From Colwellia psychrerythraea 34H (GTDB lineage Bacteria > Pseudomonadota > Gammaproteobacteria > Enterobacterales > Alteromonadaceae), in NCBI RefSeq assembly GCF_000012325.1, contig NC_003910.7, forward strand, positions 2,046,001-2,110,000: a stretch of 64,000 nucleotides of DNA. The letters are read 5' to 3'. The notes beneath the pieces were generated by a model. The model made no database searches. It was not told the origin of the DNA and saw only the letters and a program-made list of their open reading frames with translations. The number at the start of each line of letters is the position of its first letter. The first letter of the stretch is position 1. Shown here in pieces: positions 35,714-44,941 of the stretch. The position numbers and the translations under genes were made by a program.

Positions 35714-36757
35714 ATGAAACGTGTTCAAGTGAATAAAACAAGCAAACTATTTTTTTTAAACGTACTGTTATTAAGTTGTGCAAGCGCAAATGCAAGTGAT
35801 GTTGAGAGTTCATTCTATGGCTCGCTCCGTTTAGGTGCCGACTATGTTGATAGTGGTACTTCTGATGATGCTGCAAATGGTAGAGATTACTTAAGTCGGA
35901 TTGGTGTTAAGGCTGAAGTTCAATTGGCTGACGGTTTAACAGGTGTAGGTAAAGTTGAGTATGGTTTACGCGGGGATGATGGCGTTAATTTCAATCAAAA
36001 CCAAAAAGCCGGAATGCGACAGATATATGTTGGCCTTAAAGGAAAGTTTGGTACTGTTACCTATGGCTCTCAAACCATTATATGGCATCAGTATGTGCGC
36101 AGTGCTTATTTTTCTGATGGATTAGACTCATTACGTCAAGGCGCTATTCGTGATGATGATATGCTGCAATGGCAAAAAACTTACAATAATTGGAAATTTG
36201 GTGCAGCTATTCAAACAGAGAAGCAAGATGGTGATTCTATTGATCAATACCAAGTAGCAGCACAATATAAAAACCAAAAATTGAAACTTCAAGCAGCATT
36301 AGCAGCAGACCAACAGGGTGAAAATACCGGTAATTTATATGGCTTTCGTGCTTGGTATGATATTTCAAAAGCGTTTACCGTATCAGCCTTTTATCATTTA
36401 GCTGAAGAAGATTTTGATCTTTATAAAGGTAACTCTTCTGGTAACGTGAGGTTAGTCTCAGCAGAAGAATCTGGTAAAGTAGGCGGCGTAACCGCATGTG
36501 TTGATGAAGATCGTTCAACTGTAGGTTTATATGGCAAGTGGCGTCAAGACAACAATCAAGTCCATGCTAGATATGCGGTAAACTCTTGTGACATAAAAGG
36601 CGATGTTAGCTCTATTAAAGTTGAATATATTCGTTACTTCTCTAAGAAGTTTCGCATGTGGGCATCATTTGAGCAGTTAGATAATGATACAACACGTTTA
36701 CCTTCAACAGGAGAAGACATGTCGGAAGCACAAGTAGGTGTAAGATTCGATTTTTAA
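35714..36757 (+). CDS. Outer-membrane porin (general Gram-negative porin family)
   Basis: The 347-residue protein has a signal peptide (ending SANAS, about residue 27), an N-terminal strand SSFYGSLRLGADYV, the conserved block LSRIGVKAEVQLADGLTGVGKVEY (split across strands) and MRQIYVGLKGKFGTVTYGSQ, and ends in phenylalanine (VGVRFDF), as a trimeric 16-stranded porin should. Its sigma-54 promoter and place between the DASS transporter and dctBD suggest it is induced to let C4-dicarboxylates cross the outer membrane. Confidence 0.9.
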   Translation: MKRVQVNKTSKLFFLNVLLLSCASANASDVESSFYGSLRLGADYVDSGTSDDAANGRDYLSRIGVKAEVQLADGLTGVGKVEYGLRGDDGVNFNQNQKAGMRQIYVGLKGKFGTVTYGSQTIIWHQYVRSAYFSDGLDSLRQGAIRDDDMLQWQKTYNNWKFGAAIQTEKQDGDSIDQYQVAAQYKNQKLKLQAALAADQQGENTGNLYGFRAWYDISKAFTVSAFYHLAEEDFDLYKGNSSGNVRLVSAEESGKVGGVTACVDEDRSTVGLYGKWRQDNNQVHARYAVNSCDIKGDVSSIKVEYIRYFSKKFRMWASFEQLDNDTTRLPSTGEDMSEAQVGVRFDF

Positions 36758-36786
36758 CAACCTAATTGAGTGAAACCAAATACAAT

Positions 36787-36823
36787 ATTTGATATGGAAC
36801 CAAGTGTTTGTTGCATATCAAAT
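36787..36823 (+). terminator. Hairpin after the porin gene
   Basis: 10-bp perfect stem ATTTGATATG / CATATCAAAT with a long 17-nt loop and little T run; possible weak terminator. Confidence 0.4.
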
Positions 36824-36833
36824 AGCTGATGTA

Positions 36834-37013
36834 TATACCCGTTCCATTTGAAGATGCTCGTTTCAGGAAGCCTAAGCAAAGGGCTGGTTTAGAAACGCTT
36901 TATGCTGGGTTATTGATTTCGACAATAGAATAACTATTCTCTTTAATCAATGCCTTGCCTAAAAGCATTTATAATTCCAGCTGAAACCTGCATCTTCAGG
37001 TAGTTTGGGTATA
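36834..37013. repeat. Full-length dispersed repeat with terminal inverted repeats (MITE-like)
   Basis: A 180-bp element. Left end TATACCCGTTCCATTTGAAG and right end (complement TATACCCAAACTACCTGAAG) form imperfect inverted repeats that share TATACCC and GAAGATGC. The interior GGTTATTGATTTCGACAATA and ATGCCTTGCCTAAAA is common to copies at 6017, 7195 and 23975. It carries no gene and lies directly upstream of the sensor-kinase gene. Confidence 0.8.
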
Positions 37014-37065
37014 ATACCTGATAAAATTAATGAAACTGCTATTAGTTTATTCATAAGGTAAAATT

Positions 37066-38901
37066 GTGGTCTATCAAGGACAATCAGAGCGTAAAAATTA
37101 TATTGTCGCCACTGTTGCAGTGATTGGCCTAATCCTGACTATTGAACTGACCCAAATGATAGGTATGAGCAATGCCTATCAACAAATGCACCAACAATCG
37201 AGTCAGCAGTTATCTAATTTAGTGGGTTACATTGACAATATTCTCGGTCGCTTTGACAGAATCCCCAAAGTGTTATCGAAACACCCCTTACTGTCGCAAG
37301 CCTTAATCTCACCTAACGAACAATCAAAAATAACCAAACTCAATCAGTTATTAGCAGATATTAGAACGATGACTCAGGCGTCAGATATTTACCTTATTGA
37401 TAAAAAGGGTATTACTATTGGGGCCAGCAATTGGCAATTGCCTAATTCATTTGTTGGTATGAACTTTATGTTTAGACCCTATTTTCAAGATGCGCTAAAA
37501 GGTAAACTTTCCCATTACTATGCTGTAGGGTTAAGTAGTGGTAAGCGGGGCTTTTATTATGCTTACCCTGTGGTAGTTGATGGTGTTATTGCCGGTGTTA
37601 TTGCTTTAAAAATAAGTATTGCAGATATTGAAGAACAGTATAAAAAAACGGTATTAAATGATAGCTTTAACTTCTTAATCGTTGCACCCCATGATGTGGT
37701 CTTCATTTCAGATAGACCAGAATGGCGGTTAAAAACTATTGGTAACTTATCTAAAGCAAAACAGCTTAATTTAATTGCAGAAAAACGTTATACCGATAAA
37801 GAGATATCCTCACTTAACGTGGAAGATATCTCAAATCACTATCTTCCAAATGACCTTGGCAGCGAGTTATTAGAAGTTACTTCAAATACAGGGTCTGAAG
37901 AAGTTTTTGCGCTGAATAAACTGATGAAAACGGCTAATTGGCAAGTTCATTTGTGGAGCTCTGTAGCACCAATGAAAAAGCAGCAAAACTTATTAATCAT
38001 CCTCAGTGCTAGTGGTTATTTATTGATGGTGTTTTTGCTGTTATTTACTAATGAACGACTTAAAAATGCGCGAAGACTTAAGCAATCTCAACAGTTATTA
38101 GAAAAAAAAGTTAAAGAACGTACGTCTGACTTAAGTGCGAGTAACGTAAAATTACATGAGGAAATAGCGCAACGTCAGCAAGCACAAACTCAAATGAATA
38201 AAATGCGGGATGAACTAATTCAATCAGAAAAGCTGGCGCTCATAGGTAGTATGTCAGCGAGTATTAACCATGAAATCAATCAACCGTTAACAGCCTTACG
38301 AAGCTATTCAGAAAATGCGTTGGCGTATCAAGAACGTAGTATGACAGACAAAGTAAAAAACAACCTGTCACTCATTATTGGTTTAGTGGATCGACTCAGT
38401 GATATTGTCAGTCAATTTAATAGCTTCTCTAAAAAAAGCACCGGTGTTGCGACTGCCGTTGATGTTCAAATGAGTCTGATGGCGGCGATGAGTATTGTAA
38501 AACACCAAGCTAAAGCCGCTAGAGTAGAATTTACTAGTAAACCTTGCTTAGAAACTGTACATGTTTATGGTGATGCTATTCGGTTTGAACAAGTGCTGGT
38601 TAACTTATTAAGTAATGCCATACAAGCGCTTAGTGAACAAGAACACAAACAAATAATTATTTCTGTGTCTGACGTTAAAGAACACGTTATCATTGAAATA
38701 CGAGACAACGGACCCGGTATTTTAGTTGATAATATCGACAGAGTTTTTGAAGCCTTTTTCACCACGAAAGAAAACTTTGGCTTAGGTTTAGGTTTATCTA
38801 TCTCGCACCGAATTATTGAGTCAATGCAAGGTCAACTTAACGTAAGTAACCACCCAGATGGCGGCGCTATCTTTACCATTAGCTTGCCTGTAAACAGGTA
38901 A
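37066..38901 (+). CDS. dctB: DctB-like sensor histidine kinase
   Basis: Inner-membrane kinase of 611 residues: transmembrane helix about 12-30, a periplasmic double-Cache/PAS-like sensor domain about 35-300 (with FRPYFQDALKG and YYAVGLSSGKRGFYYAYPV, typical of C4-dicarboxylate-sensing DctB), a second helix about 305-325, a coiled-coil linker with KVKERT, then HisKA with phospho-acceptor His402 in INHEINQPL, and HATPase boxes NLLSNAIQAL, DNGPGI and GLGLGLSIS. GTG start 37066 with AAGG upstream. It should phosphorylate the downstream DctD-like activator in response to dicarboxylates. Confidence 0.9.
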   Translation: MVYQGQSERKNYIVATVAVIGLILTIELTQMIGMSNAYQQMHQQSSQQLSNLVGYIDNILGRFDRIPKVLSKHPLLSQALISPNEQSKITKLNQLLADIRTMTQASDIYLIDKKGITIGASNWQLPNSFVGMNFMFRPYFQDALKGKLSHYYAVGLSSGKRGFYYAYPVVVDGVIAGVIALKISIADIEEQYKKTVLNDSFNFLIVAPHDVVFISDRPEWRLKTIGNLSKAKQLNLIAEKRYTDKEISSLNVEDISNHYLPNDLGSELLEVTSNTGSEEVFALNKLMKTANWQVHLWSSVAPMKKQQNLLIILSASGYLLMVFLLLFTNERLKNARRLKQSQQLLEKKVKERTSDLSASNVKLHEEIAQRQQAQTQMNKMRDELIQSEKLALIGSMSASINHEINQPLTALRSYSENALAYQERSMTDKVKNNLSLIIGLVDRLSDIVSQFNSFSKKSTGVATAVDVQMSLMAAMSIVKHQAKAARVEFTSKPCLETVHVYGDAIRFEQVLVNLLSNAIQALSEQEHKQIIISVSDVKEHVIIEIRDNGPGILVDNIDRVFEAFFTTKENFGLGLGLSISHRIIESMQGQLNVSNHPDGGAIFTISLPVNR

Positions 38902-38934
38902 TATCATTCCGCTTAATTAAATGATTAAAAATTG

Positions 38935-39062
38935 TGTAGGGAAAATTGGTGAGAACAAGGCGTTTGATTGAGCAATAGCTGGCTATTGGGATTGAAAACA
39001 ACGCAGTTATCGTCAGTTTTAACCAGAAAGATTGATCAGATAGTTATGCGGATTGGTATAAC
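38935..39062. repeat. Second dispersed-repeat type between dctB and dctD
   Basis: The spacer contains GAACAAGGCGTTTGATTGAG, GAAAACAACGCAGTTATCG and the end GCGGATTGGTATA. This resembles a repeat class I associate with Alteromonadales chromosomes; only end fragments (TATACCAAT type) recur in this window, e.g. near 5876. No gene is encoded. Confidence 0.45.
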
Positions 39063-39076
39063 GTAAGGAAATTAAT

Positions 39077-40438
39077 ATGGAAACGGAAAAATTGGGTGTT
39101 GTCTTTGTTATCGATGATGAAGAACATATTCGAAGCGCTATTGAGCAAACATTCGAATTAAGAAATTTTGAAGTGCAAACCTTTTCACAAGCGCATCAAT
39201 TACTTAATCAGCTAAGTGATACTTGGCCTGGCGTGGTTATTAGTGATATTAATATGCCTAAAATGGATGGACATCAGTTGATGGCTGAGGTCAAAAATAT
39301 TGACTCAGAGTTATCCACGATTTTACTCACCGGTTTTGGTGATATTTCAATGGCAGTAAAAGCAATGCGCAATGGTGCTTACGACTTTATTGAAAAGCCA
39401 TTTAATAATGATGACCTAGTTGATACGGTTAAAAGAGCGCTAGATAAACGCTCTTTAGTGCTTGAAAATAGGCAACTCAAAAAAGAAATAGAAACACATT
39501 GTTTACCAGGTCCCAGAATATTAGGGAATTCGCCTAACATTGTGCAAATGCGCAATATACTCAATCAAGTGATGGATGCACCTGCAGATATAATGATCGA
39601 TGGTGAAACCGGTACTGGAAAAGAGTTAGTCGCTCGTTATTTACACGACCATAGTATTCGAAGAGATAGTAATTTTGTTGCACTTAACTGTGGTGCAATC
39701 CCAGAAAATATTATTGAAAGTGAGCTATTTGGTGCGGAGAAGGGCGCTTATACGGGCGCTGATAAAAAACGCATTGGTAAGTTTGAATACGCTAACGGTG
39801 GTACCTTGTTTCTTGATGAAATAGAAAGTACTCCAATGGCCTTACAAGTCAAACTCTTAAGAGTATTAGAAGAAAGAAAAGTGGTTCGTTTAGGTGCTAA
39901 CGAAGGTGTTGAGCTTGATGTCAGAGTGATTGCTGCGACCAAGGTAGATTTATTAGAGTTATGCGAGCAAGGTTTGTTTCGTGAAGATCTATATTACCGT
40001 TTGAATTTAGTAAAAGTAGATATTCCTCCCTTGAGAGAACGTATTGAAGATGTGCCTTTGCTTTTTTTACACTTTGCTAGAATAGCTTCAGCGCGTTATA
40101 AAAAAGAATTAATTCCATTATCACAAGAGCATAAAGCACAACTGTTAAGTTATGGCTGGCCTGGCAATGTAAGAGAATTACGTAACTTGGCTGAGCGTTA
40201 CATTTTATTGGGTGAGGCGGCAGCGTTTAATCTTAAAAAGAATACCAGCGCTAATTCAATGAACAGCAGTATGGGCTTGACTCAACGGGTTGAATTTTTT
40301 GAGAAGTTTCTTATCGAGGAAGCGTTGGCAAGTAATGAAGGCTGTATTAAAGACACCATGGAAGAGCTCAATTTAGCCAGAAAAACACTCTACGATAAAA
40401 TGAAAAAATATGAATTAGAGCGAACAACTTACCAATAA
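39077..40438 (+). CDS. dctD: DctD-like sigma-54-dependent response regulator
   Basis: A 453-residue NtrC-family activator: receiver domain about 1-125 with phospho-acceptor Asp57 in ISDINMPKMDG; AAA+ domain with Walker A GETGTGKE (176-183), the sigma-54-contacting loop GAYTGA (223-228; Tyr in place of the commoner Phe), Walker B GGTLFLDEIE; and a C-terminal Fis-type helix-turn-helix ARKTLYDKMKKYEL. It would activate the two sigma-54 promoters at 35240 and 35620. AAGGAAATTA precedes ATG 39077. Confidence 0.93.
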   Translation: METEKLGVVFVIDDEEHIRSAIEQTFELRNFEVQTFSQAHQLLNQLSDTWPGVVISDINMPKMDGHQLMAEVKNIDSELSTILLTGFGDISMAVKAMRNGAYDFIEKPFNNDDLVDTVKRALDKRSLVLENRQLKKEIETHCLPGPRILGNSPNIVQMRNILNQVMDAPADIMIDGETGTGKELVARYLHDHSIRRDSNFVALNCGAIPENIIESELFGAEKGAYTGADKKRIGKFEYANGGTLFLDEIESTPMALQVKLLRVLEERKVVRLGANEGVELDVRVIAATKVDLLELCEQGLFREDLYYRLNLVKVDIPPLRERIEDVPLLFLHFARIASARYKKELIPLSQEHKAQLLSYGWPGNVRELRNLAERYILLGEAAAFNLKKNTSANSMNSSMGLTQRVEFFEKFLIEEALASNEGCIKDTMEELNLARKTLYDKMKKYELERTTYQ

Positions 40439-40514
40439 ACTGGGTTAATAATTCAGTTAATCATTTTAGTAAATAGTTCAGTTGATAGCTAAGGTTAACT
40501 GTTCTGAGCAGCTT

Positions 40515-40550
40515 TTGATTATTCTGCTCGAGTCATAGCAGAATAATCAA
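40515..40550. terminator. Terminator between convergent dctD and sbcB
   Basis: Perfect 14-bp inverted repeat TTGATTATTCTGCT / AGCAGAATAATCAA with an 8-nt loop. Confidence 0.78.
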
Positions 40551-40575
40551 TAGTAATAGTTACTTTGAAAGAGAG

Positions 40576-42039
40576 TTACCCTTGCAAGAATTCATACAAG
40601 GCTTTTAATACCGACATTTTTGCTTTATCAGTTTCATGCTCATGGGCTAGATTTTCAATCTTCATCATGAACTCATCAAGTGATAAAATACCTTTCCCGC
40701 CATATTGCAGTTTGTTCTGACAATACTGCTGCCATTTCTGTTGTTCTTCTGTAGATAGCGTGTACGGGTAGTTTCTTGCTCGATAGCGAAACAGTAATAC
40801 ACTTAAACGCTCATCTTGAAATTGAAATGGATGATTAGCTAGTTGCTCAGGTGATAGACCACGTAAAATATCCATTTGCGCTTTATCACTATGACTAAAG
40901 AAACTGCCACCATATAACGCTTGCTCTGCATCTACGTCATCATTATCAAAGTCTGATGTGGCAAAAACATCGCTTAATTTATCTCTTAGTTCAGCATGCT
41001 TTCTCAATAGAGCTAAATTATCTAAGCAAACATCGCGCGGTATTGCTAAGCGCTCTGCGTTTTCTGGTAGTAACGTTTTAGCTGGCGCTATAACAGGGCA
41101 TTTATTGACATGAATAAGTTTTACTGGAATTGGTAGTTCATCTGGCGCTAAATCGTCATAACGGGTATATAAACGCGCTTTAATCTCTTCACTGCTAAGC
41201 GTTAATAAAGGTGATATATCTCGTGCTAAATCGACACAGATCACCGCGTTTTTATTAACTGGGTGGTAACTTACTGGCGCAAACCAACTGGTGCAGCCAT
41301 GAGCTGATGATACTTTGCTCGAAGTATGCACAATAGGTGTCATCTCTGCGGTATTGATCAAATCTTTCACTTGATTTTTATTCTTCAAGTTAAAGATAAA
41401 ATCATAAAGTTTTGGTTGTTTTTCTTTGATCAATTTAGCCATTGCTATGGTGGCGTAAACATCACTCATCGCATCATGGGCCGCTTCATGACTGATGTCA
41501 TTTGCTGCCGTTAATAGCTCTAAACGGAAACTGATGACTTCTTCACCATCGCGCTTAACGGTTGGCCAATTAATGCCTTCAGGACGAAGTGCATAACAAG
41601 CACGAACCATATCTATAATATCCCAGCGACTATTTCCATTTTGCCATTCACGTGCATAAGGGTCATAAAAGTTACGATAAAGCAGATAACGAGTCACCTC
41701 ATCATCAAAGCGAATACTGTTATAGCCAGCAACACAGGTATTGGGCTGAGTAAATAAAGTATGAATACGTGCAGCAAATTCAGCCTCAGACAAGCCTTCA
41801 CGTTGCGCTTTTTGTGGCGTGATACCTGTAACTAAACAGGCTTCAGGATGTGGTAAGTAATCAACGGGCGGCGTGCAATAAAACATTTCAGGCTCGCCAA
41901 TGATATTTAAATCGAGATCAGTACGAATGCCGGCGAATTGAGACGGTTTATCAAATTTTGGGTTTATTCCCCAAGTTTCATAATCGTGCCAAAGGATTGA
42001 TGGTTGTTCTGTGTTGTTCTGAGATGTTCTGTCTTGCAT
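40576..42039 (-). CDS. sbcB: Exodeoxyribonuclease I
   Basis: 3'-5' single-strand DNA exonuclease of 487 residues, acting in recombination and mismatch repair. DEDD motifs are seen: WHDYETWG (Asp and Glu of Exo I), GYNSIRFDDEVTRY (Exo II) and EAAHDAMSDVYAT (Exo III with the catalytic His/Asp), followed by the SH3-like and C-terminal domains (LFRYRARNYP). The mobile island begins directly upstream of its start, leaving only about 130 nt between sbcB and the integrase start codon. Confidence 0.95.
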   Translation of the reverse strand: MQDRTSQNNTEQPSILWHDYETWGINPKFDKPSQFAGIRTDLDLNIIGEPEMFYCTPPVDYLPHPEACLVTGITPQKAQREGLSEAEFAARIHTLFTQPNTCVAGYNSIRFDDEVTRYLLYRNFYDPYAREWQNGNSRWDIIDMVRACYALRPEGINWPTVKRDGEEVISFRLELLTAANDISHEAAHDAMSDVYATIAMAKLIKEKQPKLYDFIFNLKNKNQVKDLINTAEMTPIVHTSSKVSSAHGCTSWFAPVSYHPVNKNAVICVDLARDISPLLTLSSEEIKARLYTRYDDLAPDELPIPVKLIHVNKCPVIAPAKTLLPENAERLAIPRDVCLDNLALLRKHAELRDKLSDVFATSDFDNDDVDAEQALYGGSFFSHSDKAQMDILRGLSPEQLANHPFQFQDERLSVLLFRYRARNYPYTLSTEEQQKWQQYCQNKLQYGGKGILSLDEFMMKIENLAHEHETDKAKMSVLKALYEFLQG

Positions 42040-42171
42040 GTTTATCTCTTTATTCTCAAGGGTTACACCGAGTTTGCTGTTTCAGTGTGTTTATATTTGT
42101 TTCACTGTGATAAAATTTTTAGTGCACTAAATTGTGCATCAAATAACTTTACTTTGTGACCAAATATAATT

Positions 42172-43344
42172 ATGGCTTTGTCCGATACCAAACTACGAAA
42201 AATAAAAGCACCATATAATGGAGAGGCAGAACTAGCCGATAGAGATGGTTTATCTGTAAGAGTCAGTCCTAAAGCACTAATAACTTTCAATTATCGCTTT
42301 AGATGGGAAGGTAAGCAACAAAGAATTAAACTTGGTCGATATCCAGGCTTGAAACTAATTGATGCAAGAAAAAAAGTTAATGAATATCGGCATAATTTAG
42401 ATGAAGGTCTAGACCCAAGGGTGGTTCAGAATGAAAGTCGGAGCCACAATTTATTTGGTGATATGTGTGAAGCATTCATGACTAAGTATGTTATGACAGA
42501 ATTACGGCCTAAAACACAAACATTATATAAATCTACTTTTAATAAATATGTCACACCTTATAAAAACATTGATATTGAACGATATAAATATACCGATTGG
42601 ATCGCTTACTTTGATTGGGTTAAAAAGGAGTCCAGCTCAGCTAATGCAGGTAGTGTTTTAAAACGATTTAAAGCTGTAGCGAATTGGGCGAAAGCTAGAG
42701 GTCAAATCAAACATTCTCATTTAATTGATATCCCGATAAAAGCAATTGGTAGTCATCAACAAAAAAGAGAACGTTGCTTAGAGTGGGATGAGGTCATTGG
42801 CTTATGGCGACAAATAGAATCAAGCAAATCAACACCGCAATGTAAAACCTGTATCCAACTTCTTTTATTAACGGGTGCAAGAAATGCTGAAATCCGTGAA
42901 GCGAGAAGGGATGAGTTTGATTTAGATAAAAACATTTGGCTTTTACCTCCAGAAAGATCAAAGACTAAAAAACAAGTTCGTCGCCCATTGAGTACTGGAG
43001 TAATTGAGCTAATTAATAAGCTCGATCTTATATACGGCCAAGACCGAGAATATTTAATCGCTGGCGATATAAAAGGTAAGCCGTTAACTACGCACGCTGT
43101 GAATCGTTTTGTGCAACGCATGAATAATCATTTGAAATATCCACATTTTGTACCTCATGACTTTCGCCGTACGATAGTCACTAGATTAAGTGAACATAAA
43201 GTTGAATTACATGTTACTGAAAAAATGCTAGGTCATGAATTAGGAGGGATTTTAACTCGTTACAATAAACATGATTGGATTGATGAGCAACGCGAAGCTT
43301 ATGAATTATATTGGCAGAAAGTCACACTATTGTTAAAAAACTAA
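42172..43344 (+). CDS. Tyrosine-type site-specific integrase (P4-like)
   Basis: A 390-residue recombinase with the N-terminal arm-binding DUF4102 domain (ALSDTKLRKIKAP at the start, LGRYPGLKLIDARKK about residues 54-68), a core-binding domain and a catalytic domain with all tyrosine-recombinase residues: Arg237 (LTGARNAEI), His329 and Arg332 (HDFRRT), His355 (LGHEL) and nucleophile Tyr364. The gene appears intact and is transcribed away from sbcB, so the attachment site should lie in the 132 nt between them. Confidence 0.95.
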   Translation: MALSDTKLRKIKAPYNGEAELADRDGLSVRVSPKALITFNYRFRWEGKQQRIKLGRYPGLKLIDARKKVNEYRHNLDEGLDPRVVQNESRSHNLFGDMCEAFMTKYVMTELRPKTQTLYKSTFNKYVTPYKNIDIERYKYTDWIAYFDWVKKESSSANAGSVLKRFKAVANWAKARGQIKHSHLIDIPIKAIGSHQQKRERCLEWDEVIGLWRQIESSKSTPQCKTCIQLLLLTGARNAEIREARRDEFDLDKNIWLLPPERSKTKKQVRRPLSTGVIELINKLDLIYGQDREYLIAGDIKGKPLTTHAVNRFVQRMNNHLKYPHFVPHDFRRTIVTRLSEHKVELHVTEKMLGHELGGILTRYNKHDWIDEQREAYELYWQKVTLLLKN

Positions 43345-43362
43345 ATTCAGACGGTATTACGT

Positions 43363-44169
43363 ATGTATAAAAATATCAAAAAAGAGCACTTAATAAATTG
43401 TGAAAATGCACCTCTTTCAAGTAATGGCTCGGGCGACCCTAGTGTCAGAGATTATTTAAATGAGGTTGGAAAAGAAGTTATTAGATTAACAAGTCTTGGT
43501 ATTAAGTTAGTAAATGATTTTGATTATATGGATGTACTAAATGATGTTCCTCCTCAGTCAGTTCCAACATCATTAGGGTTAGTTAATAATGTTTTGAACA
43601 TAGTGAAAGATAACAATAATATCAAAGACTCTTTATTTACAAAGCTGACACTTGGTATAACTTCCCCTGCTCATAACTTAGATAGCGTACTTCAAAACTT
43701 AGTTGTTCTTAAAAATACAGATGAACTTTTCTGTATGAGTTTTCATCACTTAGGTCACGCAATTGGCTTATATAACAAAGAAGTTTTACAGGAAACCTAC
43801 TATAGAACAGGTAAAAAGCAAGTTGAGTCTGGTGTTCTATCAAATCAACAATATATGAAAGATCACTGGGCAGCTTTTAAAGTTACAAGTATTATTTTAC
43901 GAGAATTTTACAGTAAGCTCGAAAATCGAGGTTATAAGCCAAACCTAGTCATTGATAAAATAGAGATACTTTGTTTAGAAAATGGAATTATGTATCCAGA
44001 GAGTAGAGAAGGTAAAAAGTTTACTAGAGTGATTAAGGTAGTATTGAAAGGGATATTTAAAGGTGAAAGCATCAAAGGGCCAGCTAAAAAAGCTTATCGA
44101 AGCTTAAGTATTAGTGACTTCTCACTTAATTATACAAAATATCTTAAACCATATATAAATACCCCATGA
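43363..44169 (+). CDS. Unknown protein directly downstream of the integrase
   Basis: A 268-residue protein I do not recognise. It has no signal peptide or clear transmembrane segment. The N-terminal third is polar, a central region has SFHHLGHAIGLYNKE and HWAAFKVTSIILREF, and the C-terminus is basic (KGIFKGESIKGPAKKAYR). It begins 18 nt after the integrase stop, so the two are probably co-transcribed. Cargo genes at this place in small integrative elements are often accessory or defence genes; that is context-based inference only. Confidence 0.7.
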   Translation: MYKNIKKEHLINCENAPLSSNGSGDPSVRDYLNEVGKEVIRLTSLGIKLVNDFDYMDVLNDVPPQSVPTSLGLVNNVLNIVKDNNNIKDSLFTKLTLGITSPAHNLDSVLQNLVVLKNTDELFCMSFHHLGHAIGLYNKEVLQETYYRTGKKQVESGVLSNQQYMKDHWAAFKVTSIILREFYSKLENRGYKPNLVIDKIEILCLENGIMYPESREGKKFTRVIKVVLKGIFKGESIKGPAKKAYRSLSISDFSLNYTKYLKPYINTP

Positions 44170-44243
44170 CCCCCTCATGGGTTATTAACTCCACTTCAAT
44201 TGTAAATAATTCCTCTCGTATTCCCACTTAAACGAGAGACAGC

Positions 44244-44504
44244 ATGATTGAACAATTACAAACACCATCCCAAGATTATGTGGTTAGAGAGAAAACTCTC
44301 GAAGCACAAACAATACCTACAGACTATCTCATAAGAGAAAAAGAGCGCGAAGCACTGACAACTTTGGGAAGAACTCAAGCTTGGGTATTAGAGCAGCAAG
44401 GTCTATTTCCAAAACGTCGAAAACTTTATGCTGGCGGAAATATAAATGTTTGGTTGATGAGCGAGATTTCAGAGTGGATTCAATCAAGAGAATCTGTGCA
44501 ATGA
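44244..44504 (+). CDS. AlpA-like helix-turn-helix protein 1
   Basis: 86 residues. After a polar N-terminus, the C-terminal half (LGRTQAWVLEQQGLFPKRRK through WLMSEISEWIQSR) has the MerR/AlpA excisionase-like layout: a helix-turn-helix contacting DNA, a basic wing and a WxxSEIxxWI end. AlpA-type proteins control integrase expression or act as recombination directionality factors. It is preceded by CGAGAG and overlaps the next gene by 4 nt. Confidence 0.75.
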   Translation: MIEQLQTPSQDYVVREKTLEAQTIPTDYLIREKEREALTTLGRTQAWVLEQQGLFPKRRKLYAGGNINVWLMSEISEWIQSRESVQ

Positions 44505-44719
44505 AATATGATAAAGCTCCAATAGAGCAATATATTGAGGATAAATGTATTTTAGGCAAACCTGAGCTGCAAACTTTAGTCAAAAAATCTAAACCAACAC
44601 TCCACCGTTGGATCAGAGAAGGGAAGTTCCCAAAACCAAGCCTTATTCAAGGCGGTAGATCTTATTGGTACTTTTCAGATTATCAAAAGTGGCTCAAATC
44701 TATAACAATACAAAAGTGA
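44501..44719 (+). CDS. AlpA-like helix-turn-helix protein 2
   Basis: 72 residues from ATG 44501 (ATGA overlap with the preceding stop codon). The pattern LVKKSKPTLHRWIREGKFPK, then a tail ending FSDYQKWLKS, matches the AlpA/prophage regulator family well. An upstream in-frame start at 44381 would overlap most of the first AlpA-like gene in another frame and is rejected. Tandem, translationally coupled AlpA proteins are notable and suggest a two-component switch for excision. Confidence 0.8.
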   Translation: MKYDKAPIEQYIEDKCILGKPELQTLVKKSKPTLHRWIREGKFPKPSLIQGGRSYWYFSDYQKWLKSITIQK

Positions 44720-44725
44720 TTAATA

Positions 44726-44748
44726 AAGCAGGCGCAGCCTGTTTTTTT
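44726..44748 (+). terminator. Intrinsic terminator after the AlpA pair
   Basis: CAGGC / GCCTG stem with a 3-nt loop followed by seven T residues. Confidence 0.9.
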
Positions 44749-44941
44749 ATATTCATAAATGAGCCACTTTGAGCCAATAATTAGCTTTCTTTATAGATGG
44801 TTTAATCGGTTTTATCCCTTAAAAAACATGATGTACAGGCAGGTTGTTGTATTTATCTAAAGCGGTATTTAAATAATATATACGCCAACTTATTTCCAAA
44901 TACAAGCACTTATTAAATCATCACGATAGTTAATTCAGATA

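Noticed and set aside
42040..42171. Attachment site for the island integrase
   Set aside because: Expected between sbcB and the integrase, but I could not find a matching direct repeat at the right end by eye; exact att sites need a comparison with an empty site.
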